DNA of 64,000 nucleotides from Roseivirga sp. (GCA_021404565.1 JAAWWF010000001.1:62001-126000); one strand, 5' to 3'; numbered from the stretch's first letter, positions 9,209 to 17,752 are shown. Numbers and translations: made by a program. Notes: generated from the letters alone by a model not told the origin.

Positions 9209-9802
9209 TTGCTCTTTAGAAAAAGAGAAAATATCGCCTCATTCAGCGATTCCAAGCTGATTACCCGTTTCCAGGAAACAGGCAATAATATTTATGTAGG
9301 TGAACTATATAAGCGATATATGCACCTTGTTTTCGGGGTTTCGCTCAAATACCTAAAGTCAGAAGAAACCGCCAAAGACATGGCCATGCAGGTGTTTGAA
9401 AAATTACTTTACAAACTGACAGATCAGACGGTAGACAACTTTAAGAGCTGGCTCCACGTGTTGACCAAAAACGAATGTCTGATGCAGCTTCGGAAAGAGA
9501 AAAGCCGGGGCGAGCAAAATAAGGTAGAATTAAACGGGCAGGATTTTATGGAAAATGAACCTGTTATGCATCTTAATGGTGAAGAGGCACTTGAAGAAGA
9601 CCTCTCAAAACTGGAAGTTTGCATAGGAAAGCTTAAAAATGAGCAGGAAACCTGTATTCGCCTCTTTTACCTGGAAAAGAAAAGCTACCAGGAGATAGAG
9701 CTCATTACTGGCTTTGAACTCAAAAAAGTAAAGAGCCATGTACAGAATGGCCGTAGAAATTTAAAAATCTGTGTAGAAAGTTTGCGTGAGCAGGAAGCAT
9801 AA
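9209..9802 (+). CDS. RNA polymerase sigma factor, ECF/sigma-70 family
   Basis: This 197-residue protein has sigma region 2 (LYKRYMHLVFGVSLKYLKSEETAKDMAMQVFEKL) and region 4 (EQETCIRLFYLEKKSYQEIELITGFELKKVKSHVQ). The only in-frame start is TTG at 9209, since the codon just before it is a stop. The next gene overlaps it by 17 bp, a usual sign of translational coupling between a sigma factor and its antagonist. Regulation probably runs through that membrane protein. Confidence 0.85.
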   Translation: MLFRKRENIASFSDSKLITRFQETGNNIYVGELYKRYMHLVFGVSLKYLKSEETAKDMAMQVFEKLLYKLTDQTVDNFKSWLHVLTKNECLMQLRKEKSRGEQNKVELNGQDFMENEPVMHLNGEEALEEDLSKLEVCIGKLKNEQETCIRLFYLEKKSYQEIELITGFELKKVKSHVQNGRRNLKICVESLREQEA

Positions 9803-11345
9803 CCATATCGAACAACTTACCCCGGAGCTGATCAAAGCCTATCAGGAAGGAAGCCTCTCTGCAGACGAGATGTATGCGGTGGAGCAATTCCTGCTGGAGA
9901 ATCCCTTTGAGGCTGAAGCGCTGGAGGGTTTGGAAATGTTAACTACAAATTCGGTTGATGCACATTTGGATGACCTCAACGCCAGACTCGCCAATAAGCT
10001 TGCCGAAGACCATGAAACCAAAGTGATTTTCTGGACCATGACCAGAAAAATCGCAGCCAGCTTACTGGTGCTGGTTACCGCTGCCTTTCTCTTCTTTTGG
10101 CAGGAGCCAGATATTACTACCAAAGAGATTACGCAAGTGGATAACAAAACCGATCAGACTGAAAACGAATCAGCGCTTGATACTCTGGAACTGCGGGGGG
10201 GCGATATTGATGGGAATGCTCGTGAGGTGGTAAAAGATGGCAACGTGGGCAAAAAGAGAACAGAGGAAAAAAGTGAAGAGCCTGATTTAGATGACAAGAG
10301 TGCCGGATTTGTTAACATCGAGGAGCTACAAGCAAAATCAGAACCTGCTCCCTCTTTGAGTCTGGAGGCTGCCAAAGAAGAAATAGCCGAAGAAGAGCTC
10401 CGTGATGTGGAAATCATTGATGCCACATCACTCAGGGCGGCCAATACTTCTGAGAGGAAGGAGCGACCTTCAGCTGTGAGTACGGTATTTGATCAAAAGG
10501 CTCAGACTGTCACTCCTCCCACTTCTATAGAAAGCATAAGCATCAATCTGAAGGATACCATTGGCTCTAACCCGGAATCTCTGGAAAAAGCACTTCAGGG
10601 TAGGACAGCTGGCTTACAAACTGAGCAACCAGAATCTTTAAGGGCCGATTTTAATTCAAGGAACCAAACCAAACCTGACTCCACCGAAACTCTTGCCTTT
10701 GGCATGGTCGGTGCAGGTTATAAAATCAAAGCATCTTCATTTACGGTCAGCGGAGTTGTGACGGATGACGAAGGTATTCCCCTGCCGGCTGTGACTGTGC
10801 AGATAAAAGGCACCTCTATCGGTATGCTCACAGATGCCAAAGGAGCGTACAGTCTCAGTAGCGCCACCATTATCGGTAGTCTGCTGTTTCGTTATCTGGG
10901 CTATAGTACCCAAGAAGAAGAAGTTAAAGACAGGACTGTAATCAATATGGAGATGAGCCCGGATGTTTCATCCCTGGGTGAAGTAGTGGTATCGGACTAT
11001 GCTCCTCCACAACCACCTGACGAAGAAGATGTTGTGAAGAACTACAATCCGGCAAAGCCAGTTTATGGAAGACGGGCCTTCAGCAAACATGTTAGTGAAA
11101 ACCTCATCTACCCCGATGCCGCAGCAGCTGAAAATATTCGTGGCCGCGTACTGGTTGAGTTCACTGTAACGGAGAACGGAGATCTCAAAAACTTCAAAGT
11201 ACTCAAAGGCCTGGGCTATGGCTGCGATGAAGAAGCCATTCGTTTGATCAAAACCGGACCGAGGTGGCAGGCACGTAAGACGGGCATCGACCGTAGTACA
11301 CCGGTAGACTCTAAGGTAAGGGTGCGGATCAGGTTCAAACCCTGA
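9786..11345 (+). CDS. Anti-sigma-like membrane protein with CarboxypepD_reg and TonB C-terminal domain
   Basis: It starts at GTG 9786, overlapping the sigma gene. Residues 1-80 are a helical cytoplasmic region (LTPELIKAYQEGSLSADEM) of the kind that binds ECF factors; a single membrane segment follows at about 85-105. After a long acidic, low-complexity linker come a carboxypeptidase-regulatory-like domain (about 318-395, SGVVTDDEGIPLPAVTVQIK) and a TonB C-terminal domain (about 430-519, GRVLVEFTVTENGDLKNF). The 519-residue protein thus spans the inner membrane and could connect a TonB-type contact at the outer membrane to the sigma factor. The individual parts are clear; the mechanism is inferred. 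Confidence 0.8.
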   Translation: MSRKHNHIEQLTPELIKAYQEGSLSADEMYAVEQFLLENPFEAEALEGLEMLTTNSVDAHLDDLNARLANKLAEDHETKVIFWTMTRKIAASLLVLVTAAFLFFWQEPDITTKEITQVDNKTDQTENESALDTLELRGGDIDGNAREVVKDGNVGKKRTEEKSEEPDLDDKSAGFVNIEELQAKSEPAPSLSLEAAKEEIAEEELRDVEIIDATSLRAANTSERKERPSAVSTVFDQKAQTVTPPTSIESISINLKDTIGSNPESLEKALQGRTAGLQTEQPESLRADFNSRNQTKPDSTETLAFGMVGAGYKIKASSFTVSGVVTDDEGIPLPAVTVQIKGTSIGMLTDAKGAYSLSSATIIGSLLFRYLGYSTQEEEVKDRTVINMEMSPDVSSLGEVVVSDYAPPQPPDEEDVVKNYNPAKPVYGRRAFSKHVSENLIYPDAAAAENIRGRVLVEFTVTENGDLKNFKVLKGLGYGCDEEAIRLIKTGPRWQARKTGIDRSTPVDSKVRVRIRFKP

Positions 11346-11392
11346 TATTTCTTATAGGAAATTGGTAGATTCAGCTACCAGAAACCATACCT

Positions 11393-12358
11393 ATGAAACT
11401 TTACATCAGCTTTCACGGAGGCAAGCATGCCCTTAACAATATCCATGGTTATGATCTCTCTGATCCCAGTGCCAAATCGACCAAACTGCTACCGGATATA
11501 CCTGAGAGGCAAGAACTTCGTGGTTTTGCTGTCCAGGGTTCTAAACTTTATGTAGTAGACGCCTACAAAAAGCTGAATCAGCTACTTGCATACGATCTGA
11601 GTGGTCTTAAAAAGTCGCCTCCTGCAAATGGTTCTGTTTTAGCATCAGGAGAAACCATCAACTCTGTTTTTCACCCCTTCGATCTCGCCTTTGACGGCAA
11701 TGGTAATATTTACCTCTCGAGCCAGGATTCTAATGTGGTAACACGGATGACTTTGCAGGGCACTGCACAGCATGTTGCCAGCTATTTGACCGGGCAATAT
11801 CCAAATGGTGGTTTTCTCTCGGGCACCTTTATCGCTTCCGACACAGGCAAACTGGACGGTATCAGTAGCCCCTACCCTCCCAATGTTCCTTCGCGTCAGG
11901 GACTTTCCGTATCAGTAACCGATGGAGAGGTCCAGAATTCTGTTCGCGGGGTTCTGGTAAATGGCGACTACCTGTATGTTGCGGACGAAGTGGCCAATAG
12001 TGTAAATGCTTATAACCTCTCGGATGGAAGTTTAATAGGTTACCTCGCCTCAGATAGCATGAGCTCACCGGTACACCTGAAAGCCAATAACAATCAATTA
12101 TATATCGGTGCAGGATCGAGCATCTTTAGCTACGACTTATCTAACGGAGCACCTGAAGGAGAAGTAGCTCCTGATGTATTTATTGACGGTGGGTTGCATC
12201 ATGCCTCAGGCATGGCCTTTGACAGCTTGGGTAATTTCTATGTGGCGCAAAGAAAAAAGAAGAATGTACTTCAATACGACTCCTCCGGCACACTGATTGG
12301 CGAAGTACTTACAGGCCTGAACGACAACCCTGAGTTCATTGAATTCCTGGATATTTAA
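11393..12358 (+). CDS. NHL/SMP-30-like beta-propeller protein
   Basis: This 321-residue protein shows repeated blade-like segments: GFAVQGSKLYVVDA, FDLAFDGNGNIYLSSQDSN, NGDYLYVADEVANSVNAY and MAFDSLGNFYVAQRKKKNV. No signal peptide is visible. Propellers of this kind bind ligands or act as lactonases; I see no diagnostic catalytic residues. It follows the anti-sigma gene by 47 bp and could share its transcript. Confidence 0.65.
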   Translation: MKLYISFHGGKHALNNIHGYDLSDPSAKSTKLLPDIPERQELRGFAVQGSKLYVVDAYKKLNQLLAYDLSGLKKSPPANGSVLASGETINSVFHPFDLAFDGNGNIYLSSQDSNVVTRMTLQGTAQHVASYLTGQYPNGGFLSGTFIASDTGKLDGISSPYPPNVPSRQGLSVSVTDGEVQNSVRGVLVNGDYLYVADEVANSVNAYNLSDGSLIGYLASDSMSSPVHLKANNNQLYIGAGSSIFSYDLSNGAPEGEVAPDVFIDGGLHHASGMAFDSLGNFYVAQRKKKNVLQYDSSGTLIGEVLTGLNDNPEFIEFLDI

Positions 12359-12484
12359 CAGGCGAAAAACAATCCAAAACGGCTCAAATAAATCGATTAT
12401 CTGAAGGTCACTGATTCTTTGTGAAATAAGAGCGAAAAAAGAATTTCTCATTTCAAACAAATTGCTTTTCTTTGCATCCCATTA

Positions 12485-12566
12485 GCGCATGTGGCGGAAT
12501 TGGTAGACGCGCTGTCTTCAGGTGGCAGTGTCCTAGGACGTGGAGGTTCGACTCCTCTCATGCGCA
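12485..12566 (+). tRNA. tRNA-Leu (anticodon CAG)
   Basis: The 82-nt cloverleaf has the acceptor stem GCGCATG/CATGCGC and discriminator A. The anticodon stem CTGTC/GGCAG encloses the loop TTCAGGT, giving anticodon CAG. The T-loop is TTCGACT, and a long variable arm marks class II. A CTTTTCTTTG motif just upstream (12465-12474) resembles a phylum -7 element. CCA is not encoded. A terminator follows. Confidence 0.95.
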
Positions 12567-12572
12567 CAAAAA

Positions 12573-12597
12573 GGCTCTCAGTTTGAGAGTCTTTTTT
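12573..12597 (+). terminator. Terminator of tRNA-Leu
   Basis: The stem GGCTCTCA / TGAGAGTC (8 bp, one G-T pair) with loop GTT is followed by six T. The same terminator recurs at 12977 and 13385 behind decayed tRNA copies. Confidence 0.85.
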
Positions 12598-12608
12598 AGT
12601 TTTAAACC

Positions 12609-12857
12609 ATGCCGTTCACTGTTTATGCCATTCGATCTCAATCAAGGAATTACACCTATATAGGCATGTCCTCTGAATTAGAGGTTAGGATTAAAAGACA
12701 CAACCAGGGTAAAAATAAAACGACCAGGGCTTACGCTCCTTTCGATCTCATATATACCCGATCGTTCGAAACCAGAACGGAGGCTCGAAATCACGAAAAG
12801 TATCTAAAAACCGGTCAGGGACGGGCTTTTTTGAAATCTATTCAAAACCGCCCTTAA
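12609..12857 (+). CDS. Small GIY-YIG nuclease-domain protein
   Basis: The 82-residue protein matches the small GIY-YIG/UPF0213 type: VYAIRS and YTYIGMSS give the two signature strands, RIKRHNQGKN supplies the conserved Arg, and ETRTEARNHEKYLKTGQGR the catalytic Glu helix. It starts at ATG 12609, just behind the tRNA terminator. Its stop codon is immediately followed by a copy of the tRNA 3' half. The context suggests a homing-type element at the tRNA. It is likely a DNA endonuclease, unproven. Confidence 0.8.
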   Translation: MPFTVYAIRSQSRNYTYIGMSSELEVRIKRHNQGKNKTTRAYAPFDLIYTRSFETRTEARNHEKYLKTGQGRAFLKSIQNRP

Positions 12858-12976
12858 GCGCTGTCTTCAGAGGCCAGTTTCCTTGCCTGTGGAGCCTGCC
12901 TGCTCCCATGGCCTGCCTGCTGAAAGCAGCGTTCGACTCCTGCCAGAGGCAGGCAAGCCTCTCATGCGCACAAAAA
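12858..12976 (+). repeat. Decayed tRNA-Leu 3' half interrupted by GC-rich palindromes
   Basis: Directly after the GIY-YIG stop codon, 13 bases equal the D/anticodon arm of tRNA-Leu (12509-12521). The T-loop side (12931-12941) and the acceptor 3' strand (12961-12970) then follow. Two palindromic inserts break it: one at about 12885-12930, rich in GCCTGCCTGC, and a 19-nt one at 12942-12960, inside the 3' strand of the T stem. Confidence 0.85.
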
Positions 12977-13001
12977 GGCTCTCAGATTGAGAGTCTTTTT
13001 T
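12977..13001 (+). terminator. Second copy of the tRNA-Leu terminator
   Basis: The stem GGCTCTCA / TGAGAGTC with loop GAT and a T-run repeats the hairpin at 12573 with one loop change. It belongs to the decayed tRNA copy. Confidence 0.8.
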
Positions 13002-13099
13002 AGTCTTGAGCAACCGAAAAGGGCGCGGAGTGACGCAGAGCAAAAGTGATCAAATCTGTAAATAGTACATCCATATTTAGACCTGGTATCTATACCAAG

Positions 13100-13300
13100 T
13101 CAGATCATCGGTTCTGACCTATTCATTAAGGAGGGCGGACAAACCGAAAACAGAGCGAAATACAAGGCGGTTGGACCGGGTTCGCGCAGGCTTTGTGCGG
13201 CAAAAACCGGGCTTGGATTTGGTGTTTTCGGAAAGGTTTTTTGGTTACTTTTTGACCCCAAAAAGTAACGACTGGCTATGAATGAACATGGCACCTAAGA
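13100..13300. repeat. Non-coding repeat-like element with an 11-bp hairpin
   Basis: This segment between two decayed tRNA tails holds no convincing gene. It contains a perfect hairpin, GTTACTTTTTG / CAAAAAGTAAC with loop ACCC, at 13244-13269. The surrounding sequence reads like a dispersed element of unknown type. The 64-codon frame on the minus strand is probably spurious. Confidence 0.45.
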
Positions 13301-13343
13301 AATTTGACACAAAAATCTCGTTGCTACACCTCTAAAAGTTTAA

Positions 13344-13408
13344 ACTCCTGCCAATAGCAGGCAGGCCTCTCATACGCACAAAAAGACTTTCAGATTGAGA
13401 GTCTTTTT
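13344..13408 (+). repeat. Third copy of the tRNA-Leu 3' end, palindrome insert and terminator
   Basis: ACTCCT, then a 19-nt insert (13350-13368) sharing 15 positions with the insert at 12942, then CTCATACGCA and the hairpin GACTTTCA / TGAGAGTC with T-run (13385-13408). Changes in the stem keep pairing through G-T wobble. Confidence 0.8.
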
Positions 13409-13546
13409 GTGTTGTAGGCAGCTGCATAGGACACCTAGGACGTCAATTCAGTAAACCAACAGTAGTAGGCTACTAAAACCGCTATTTGTAAAAACTCCTG
13501 AATGAAACGAACTTAGCCACACCATCATGCAATAACCGCAGGTATC

Positions 13547-14413
13547 ATGAAATGCTTATTTGCCTTGTTCCTTTTCATCTTACTGGGCTGCCAGCACACA
13601 CCACGAAGAATTCAAAGTATGGTCAGGTCAGGAGAAAACGAGATTCATTATAGCTCCATCGGAGAGGGACCTGCTATCGTCTTCATTCATGGTGGTGGGG
13701 TCGATCAGCATATGTGGCAGGCACAGATTGCTGCCTTGGCCGCAGACTTCCAGGTAATTACTTATGATCTGCGGGGACATGGCAAATCCGCCTACAAGAA
13801 CAATGAGCTCTACGATATCGAGGATTTAAAAGCCATTCTCGATGAATCAGGCTTAAAGCAAGCTCATCTGGCAGGACTTTCACTCGGGGCTATGATCGCG
13901 ATTGACTTTATCATGGCCTACCCGGAATATGTAGACAAGCTTGTACTTATGTCTCCCGGCCTTGCCGGTATTCAGGAACAGGACATGAGCTACCTGGGCC
14001 CTATTATTGAATTAGGCCAGGCACTTCAGAAAAACGATATTAAATCCGCAACGGATATCGTTGAAAAAATCACCTTTTACGGTCGTGGAGAAAGGTCCTT
14101 GCCTGCCAGCATGGATACCACCGTGGCGTACGTCAGAAAAGCTTTTGCCAGCTATATAGAGAGCGGCAATTACACCCGGCCGCCAAAGCTCAAAGAAACA
14201 GCCCCTGCCTCCAGGCTAGCTGATATCGACAAATCAACTCTTATTATTCACGGACTGGAAGATGCTGCCTACATTGAGAATAATGTAGAGGTATTGCATG
14301 AAGGAATCTCAGCCAGTACAATAAGCGCCATTCCAGCCGCGGCACATTTGGTGAACATTGAAGCTCATCTGGTCGTAAACAAGCTGCTAAATGATTTCTT
14401 AGATCATCAATGA
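13547..14413 (+). CDS. Alpha/beta-hydrolase lipoprotein
   Basis: The 288-residue protein begins with a lipoprotein signal (ILLGC). The alpha/beta-hydrolase core has the oxyanion segment FIHGGGVDQHMW, YDLRGHGKS, the nucleophile elbow GLSLG (about residue 113) and a C-terminal region with LIIHGLEDAAYIENN and the catalytic His in AAAHLVNIE. It would hydrolyse small ester or amide substrates, possibly a lactone, at the periplasmic face. The lipoprotein gene at 14457 follows closely. Confidence 0.85.
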   Translation: MKCLFALFLFILLGCQHTPRRIQSMVRSGENEIHYSSIGEGPAIVFIHGGGVDQHMWQAQIAALAADFQVITYDLRGHGKSAYKNNELYDIEDLKAILDESGLKQAHLAGLSLGAMIAIDFIMAYPEYVDKLVLMSPGLAGIQEQDMSYLGPIIELGQALQKNDIKSATDIVEKITFYGRGERSLPASMDTTVAYVRKAFASYIESGNYTRPPKLKETAPASRLADIDKSTLIIHGLEDAAYIENNVEVLHEGISASTISAIPAAAHLVNIEAHLVVNKLLNDFLDHQ

Positions 14414-14456
14414 ATATATTGACAAAGCAATCCGGTTATCGTAATTATCTCCTATC

Positions 14457-15062
14457 ATGAAGTTTCGGTCATTATTTTGGATACTCACCCTGTTTGCTTT
14501 AGCCGCTCTCAACTCCTGCATTCACACGGCAAAGGTCAAACAACAATTCAATGCAGGTGGCAGCCTGAACCCTACGGATGTTGTGCTCTTTACCGGATAC
14601 AACGGGCAGGACTCGCGTACTTCTCGCCATATGCTCACCGATACGAAAAGGCGATTATCCAGATGTGACATTGAGGTGGTTTACCTCCATGATCCCGGTC
14701 TCAACTATGAATTCGCCAAAGCCGGTTTCAAAGCTACGGATGCTCAGGTAGACAACGATGACTTTATTCATCAGCTTCGAGAAGTTTTTAAGGTATCTCA
14801 TATCATCTCCGTAGGAAGTATGGAACAATACCGAGGGTCATCAATGGGTGTAGATCAGACAGAAATTTATACCGAAGGCTCAGGAGTGGTATTTGAAGTA
14901 TATTCACTTGATACCGAAACCATAGTGGCCAGCATGAAAGTAACCGGCAAAACCTGGCAGCTCCGAAGAGGGGCAGAAATAGACAGTGAATCCATCGGCA
15001 GCATTCATGTCAATTATAATAAAGCGCTTAAGACATTACTTAAATCCTCTGTCTGCAGGTAG
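14457..15062 (+). CDS. Hypothetical lipoprotein
   Basis: The 201-residue protein has a lipobox (ALNSC), followed by a basic mature part. I recognise no family; the first half has alternating beta strands (DVVLFTGYNGQDSRTS, IISVGSMEQYRG). It follows the hydrolase gene by 44 bp in the same direction, so co-transcription is likely. Confidence 0.7.
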   Translation: MKFRSLFWILTLFALAALNSCIHTAKVKQQFNAGGSLNPTDVVLFTGYNGQDSRTSRHMLTDTKRRLSRCDIEVVYLHDPGLNYEFAKAGFKATDAQVDNDDFIHQLREVFKVSHIISVGSMEQYRGSSMGVDQTEIYTEGSGVVFEVYSLDTETIVASMKVTGKTWQLRRGAEIDSESIGSIHVNYNKALKTLLKSSVCR

Positions 15063-15233
15063 CACTATAGCGGAAAAGCTATAACCCCCAGTCTATCCCA
15101 AGACATTTTATCAACTAATAAGGTACTGATAATCAGTACACTGTAATCATAAACCTGCTTTTTTCAAAAAGTTTTTGCTTTCGGGTGTGATTTTTTCGGG
15201 CCATCTTCGACTAATAAGTCAAATGAATACAAA

Positions 15234-15725
15234 ATGAGTAAAACCGCGGAGTTTACTCAACTCATAAGCGAAAACGAAGGGGCTATTTTCAAGATCACCT
15301 CTGTCTATACAGATGACCGGGACAGCCAGAAGGACCTGTACCAGGAGATCGTGTTACAGCTCTGGAATTCTTTCGATGCATTCAAAGGCGCTTCCAAAAG
15401 AGGCACCTGGCTCTATCGCGTAGCACTGAATACGGCCATCAGCTACCTGCGAAAATCTAAAAAGCATAAAGTGCTGGTACCCATTGATCAGGTGGTGCTG
15501 GACATAACAGAAGCGCATGATTCCTCTTTTGAGGAGAGGCTCAAAACGCTCTACGCGCAAATCAGGGAACTGGGTTCTCTGGAGAAAGGTATCATTCTGC
15601 TCTATCTCGAAGATAAGAGTTACGATGAGATTTCCGTGATCACCGGATTAAGTGTCACCAATGTAGCCACCCGATTGTCACGCATTAAAAGCAAATTAAA
15701 AAAACAGATTAATCAGCAATCATAG
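15234..15725 (+). CDS. ECF RNA polymerase sigma factor
   Basis: This 163-residue protein has region 2 (DSQKDLYQEIVLQLWNSFDAFKG, GTWLYRVALNTAISYLRK) and region 4 (LEKGIILLYLEDKSYDEISVITGLSVTNVATRLSRIKSKL). ATG start. Only 2 bp separate it from a membrane protein that is probably its antagonist. Confidence 0.9.
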   Translation: MSKTAEFTQLISENEGAIFKITSVYTDDRDSQKDLYQEIVLQLWNSFDAFKGASKRGTWLYRVALNTAISYLRKSKKHKVLVPIDQVVLDITEAHDSSFEERLKTLYAQIRELGSLEKGIILLYLEDKSYDEISVITGLSVTNVATRLSRIKSKLKKQINQQS

Positions 15726-15727
15726 CC

Positions 15728-16333
15728 ATGGATTTAGATGAAATGAAAGCAGTTTGGTCTGACCTGGGAGATCAGCTGGAAAAGCAGAAAAAGCTTAATC
15801 AGGATTTGATCATGAAAATGACACAGGAAAAGTCCAGCTCACGACTGGGAAGGATTATCAGAATGGAGTTGTTCGGGATTACGGTTTCCGGAATCATACT
15901 CGTCTATCTGATTGCCAATTTTGCCCAGCTTACCAACTGGCCTGCATTGGCCGGGGGTATTGGCATGGCCATTATACTCGGGATTGCGATTGTATTCGGA
16001 GCTAAAATTATTCTGAAAGCCAGGAAAATAGATCTGATTAAAAATACATATAACACTGTAATTGATCGATTTAATGAATTCAGGGCCATGCTCAAGTTTT
16101 ATAAGAAGCTTAGCATCTGGACCAATGCTTTTTCGATCATATGTGTCATCCCGGTCACTTATACCCTGTTTCTAAAAGAGAACATACTCGATAACCTGGA
16201 AGGTGCCGGTATCAGTCTCTTAATGGGGTTTGTCCTTGCCCCCATAGTTTTATACCTGACCATTCGCTTCTATAGTAGAAACATGTCACAGGTAAAAAAA
16301 GCACTCAACGATATTGATTTTAAGGACCAGTAA
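15728..16333 (+). CDS. Predicted membrane antagonist of the adjacent sigma factor
   Basis: The 201-residue protein has a short helical cytoplasmic start (MDLDEMKAVWSDLGDQL) and four hydrophobic segments near 42-62, 70-95, 128-148 and 160-182. The position right after an ECF gene supports an anti-sigma role. No zinc-binding anti-sigma motif is seen. Function inferred from context. Confidence 0.6.
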   Translation: MDLDEMKAVWSDLGDQLEKQKKLNQDLIMKMTQEKSSSRLGRIIRMELFGITVSGIILVYLIANFAQLTNWPALAGGIGMAIILGIAIVFGAKIILKARKIDLIKNTYNTVIDRFNEFRAMLKFYKKLSIWTNAFSIICVIPVTYTLFLKENILDNLEGAGISLLMGFVLAPIVLYLTIRFYSRNMSQVKKALNDIDFKDQ

Positions 16334-16363
16334 TTTCTGATTCAAGAATAAAAGAAAAGACTC

Positions 16364-17752
16364 ATGTTTAGAATATTATTAATCACAGCCCTATTGCTGA
16401 AGGTAGCATTCATGTCAGCGCAGGATATTACAGGCCAATGGCATGGAGCTCTGGACGTACAAGGCTCTCAGCTCAGATTGGTTTTACATGTCAAACAAGT
16501 GGATGGTGCCTACAAAGCAAGACTCGATAGCCCCGACCAGGGTGCAAAAGGTATGCCTATCAGCAGTATTACCTTCGAGAACAATGTGCTCAAATTTTCC
16601 CTATCAAATATCAATGCCAGCTACAATGGCACCTTTAGCAGCAATTCCTTTACAGGCACCTGGAGCCAGGGGGGTGGTTCATTAGCCCTGAACTTTAAGA
16701 GAGAAGTAATAGAAAAAAAGGTGGCAAAACGTCCACAAGAGCCAGTAAAGCCCTACCCCTACCTGGAAGAAGAGGTGCTATTCGAAAACTCGGAAGCAGG
16801 CATTAAGCTGGCCGGTACACTTACCCTGCCTAAGACAGCCGGTCCGCACCCGGTAGTCATACTGATTTCAGGTAGCGGGCCTCAGGACAGAAATGAGGAG
16901 CTGGCAGAACACAAGCCCTTTTTGGTCATCGCAGACCACCTGACGAGAAATGGAATTGCGGTACTTCGCTATGACGACCGTGGAGTTGCCAAATCAGAAG
17001 GTAATTTCGGGACGGCAACTACCAAAGACCTAGCCACCGATGCTAGTAGTGCCGTGGCTTACCTGACCACCCGAAGCGATATAGACCAGCGGCATATAGG
17101 GCTTATGGGACATAGTGAGGGCGGCATCATTGCTCCCATTGTAGCGGCTGAATCAAAAGATGTGGCCTTTATCGTGCTCTTAGCAGGCACTGGCATCCCT
17201 GGTGATGAGCTATTACTCATGCAGTCAGAAGCTATATCGAGTGCACAGGGAGTAAGCGGTCCCATGCTTGAAAGAAGCCTGGAAATCAACGCTGGTGTTT
17301 TCAAGCTCATCAAAGAGGCTACCGATGAAACTGAACTTGAAGCGGAGCTCAGCAAGTACATTCTCGCAGAAGTACCTGCCTCTTTCAGGCCAGCTAACAT
17401 GACGGAAGAGGAGTTTGTGAAGTCACAAACCAGTACAGTGTTGGCTCCCTGGATGCAGTATTTTATCAAATACAACCCTGCAGAGGTTTTGCCGCAGGTA
17501 AATTGTCCGGTGCTGGCTGTAAATGGAGACAAAGACTTACAGGTCCCCTCAAAAGTGAATCTGGAGGCCATTAAGGCCGGGCTGGCAAAAGGAGGCAATA
17601 CTCAGGTAAAAACGATTGAGTTCCCAGGCCTTAACCATCTCTTTCAGAAGACAGAAACAGGCCTGCCCGGTGAATATGGAAAGCTGGAGGAAACCTTTTC
17701 TATAGAGGTATTGAAAGAAGTAACGCACTGGCTAAAGGAACAGATCAAATAG
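16364..17752 (+). CDS. Secreted serine-type alpha/beta hydrolase
   Basis: The 462-residue protein has a signal peptide and an N-terminal beta domain (about 20-110, ITGQWHGALDVQGSQLRLVL). An alpha/beta-hydrolase (S33/S9-like) domain follows, with LISGSGPQDRN, RYDDRGVAKSEG, the nucleophile in GHSEGG (about residue 249), NGDKDLQVPSK and LNHLFQ. A periplasmic esterase or peptidase is likely; the substrate is unknown. It follows the sigma/antagonist pair by 30 bp and may be their target gene. Confidence 0.85.
   Translation: MFRILLITALLLKVAFMSAQDITGQWHGALDVQGSQLRLVLHVKQVDGAYKARLDSPDQGAKGMPISSITFENNVLKFSLSNINASYNGTFSSNSFTGTWSQGGGSLALNFKREVIEKKVAKRPQEPVKPYPYLEEEVLFENSEAGIKLAGTLTLPKTAGPHPVVILISGSGPQDRNEELAEHKPFLVIADHLTRNGIAVLRYDDRGVAKSEGNFGTATTKDLATDASSAVAYLTTRSDIDQRHIGLMGHSEGGIIAPIVAAESKDVAFIVLLAGTGIPGDELLLMQSEAISSAQGVSGPMLERSLEINAGVFKLIKEATDETELEAELSKYILAEVPASFRPANMTEEEFVKSQTSTVLAPWMQYFIKYNPAEVLPQVNCPVLAVNGDKDLQVPSKVNLEAIKAGLAKGGNTQVKTIEFPGLNHLFQKTETGLPGEYGKLEETFSIEVLKEVTHWLKEQIK

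Noticed and set aside
13100-13294. 64-codon frame on the minus strand in the tRNA-tail region
   Set aside because: No family resemblance, unlikely codon and residue composition, and it covers the hairpin of a repeat-like element.
12485-13408. Large integrative element or prophage at tRNA-Leu
   Set aside because: No integrase or phage genes occur between the repeated tRNA ends; the units are only a few hundred bases long.
17059-17598. 179-codon frame on the minus strand within the hydrolase gene
   Set aside because: Antisense shadow of a conserved hydrolase; Ser/Pro-rich composition is typical of such shadows.
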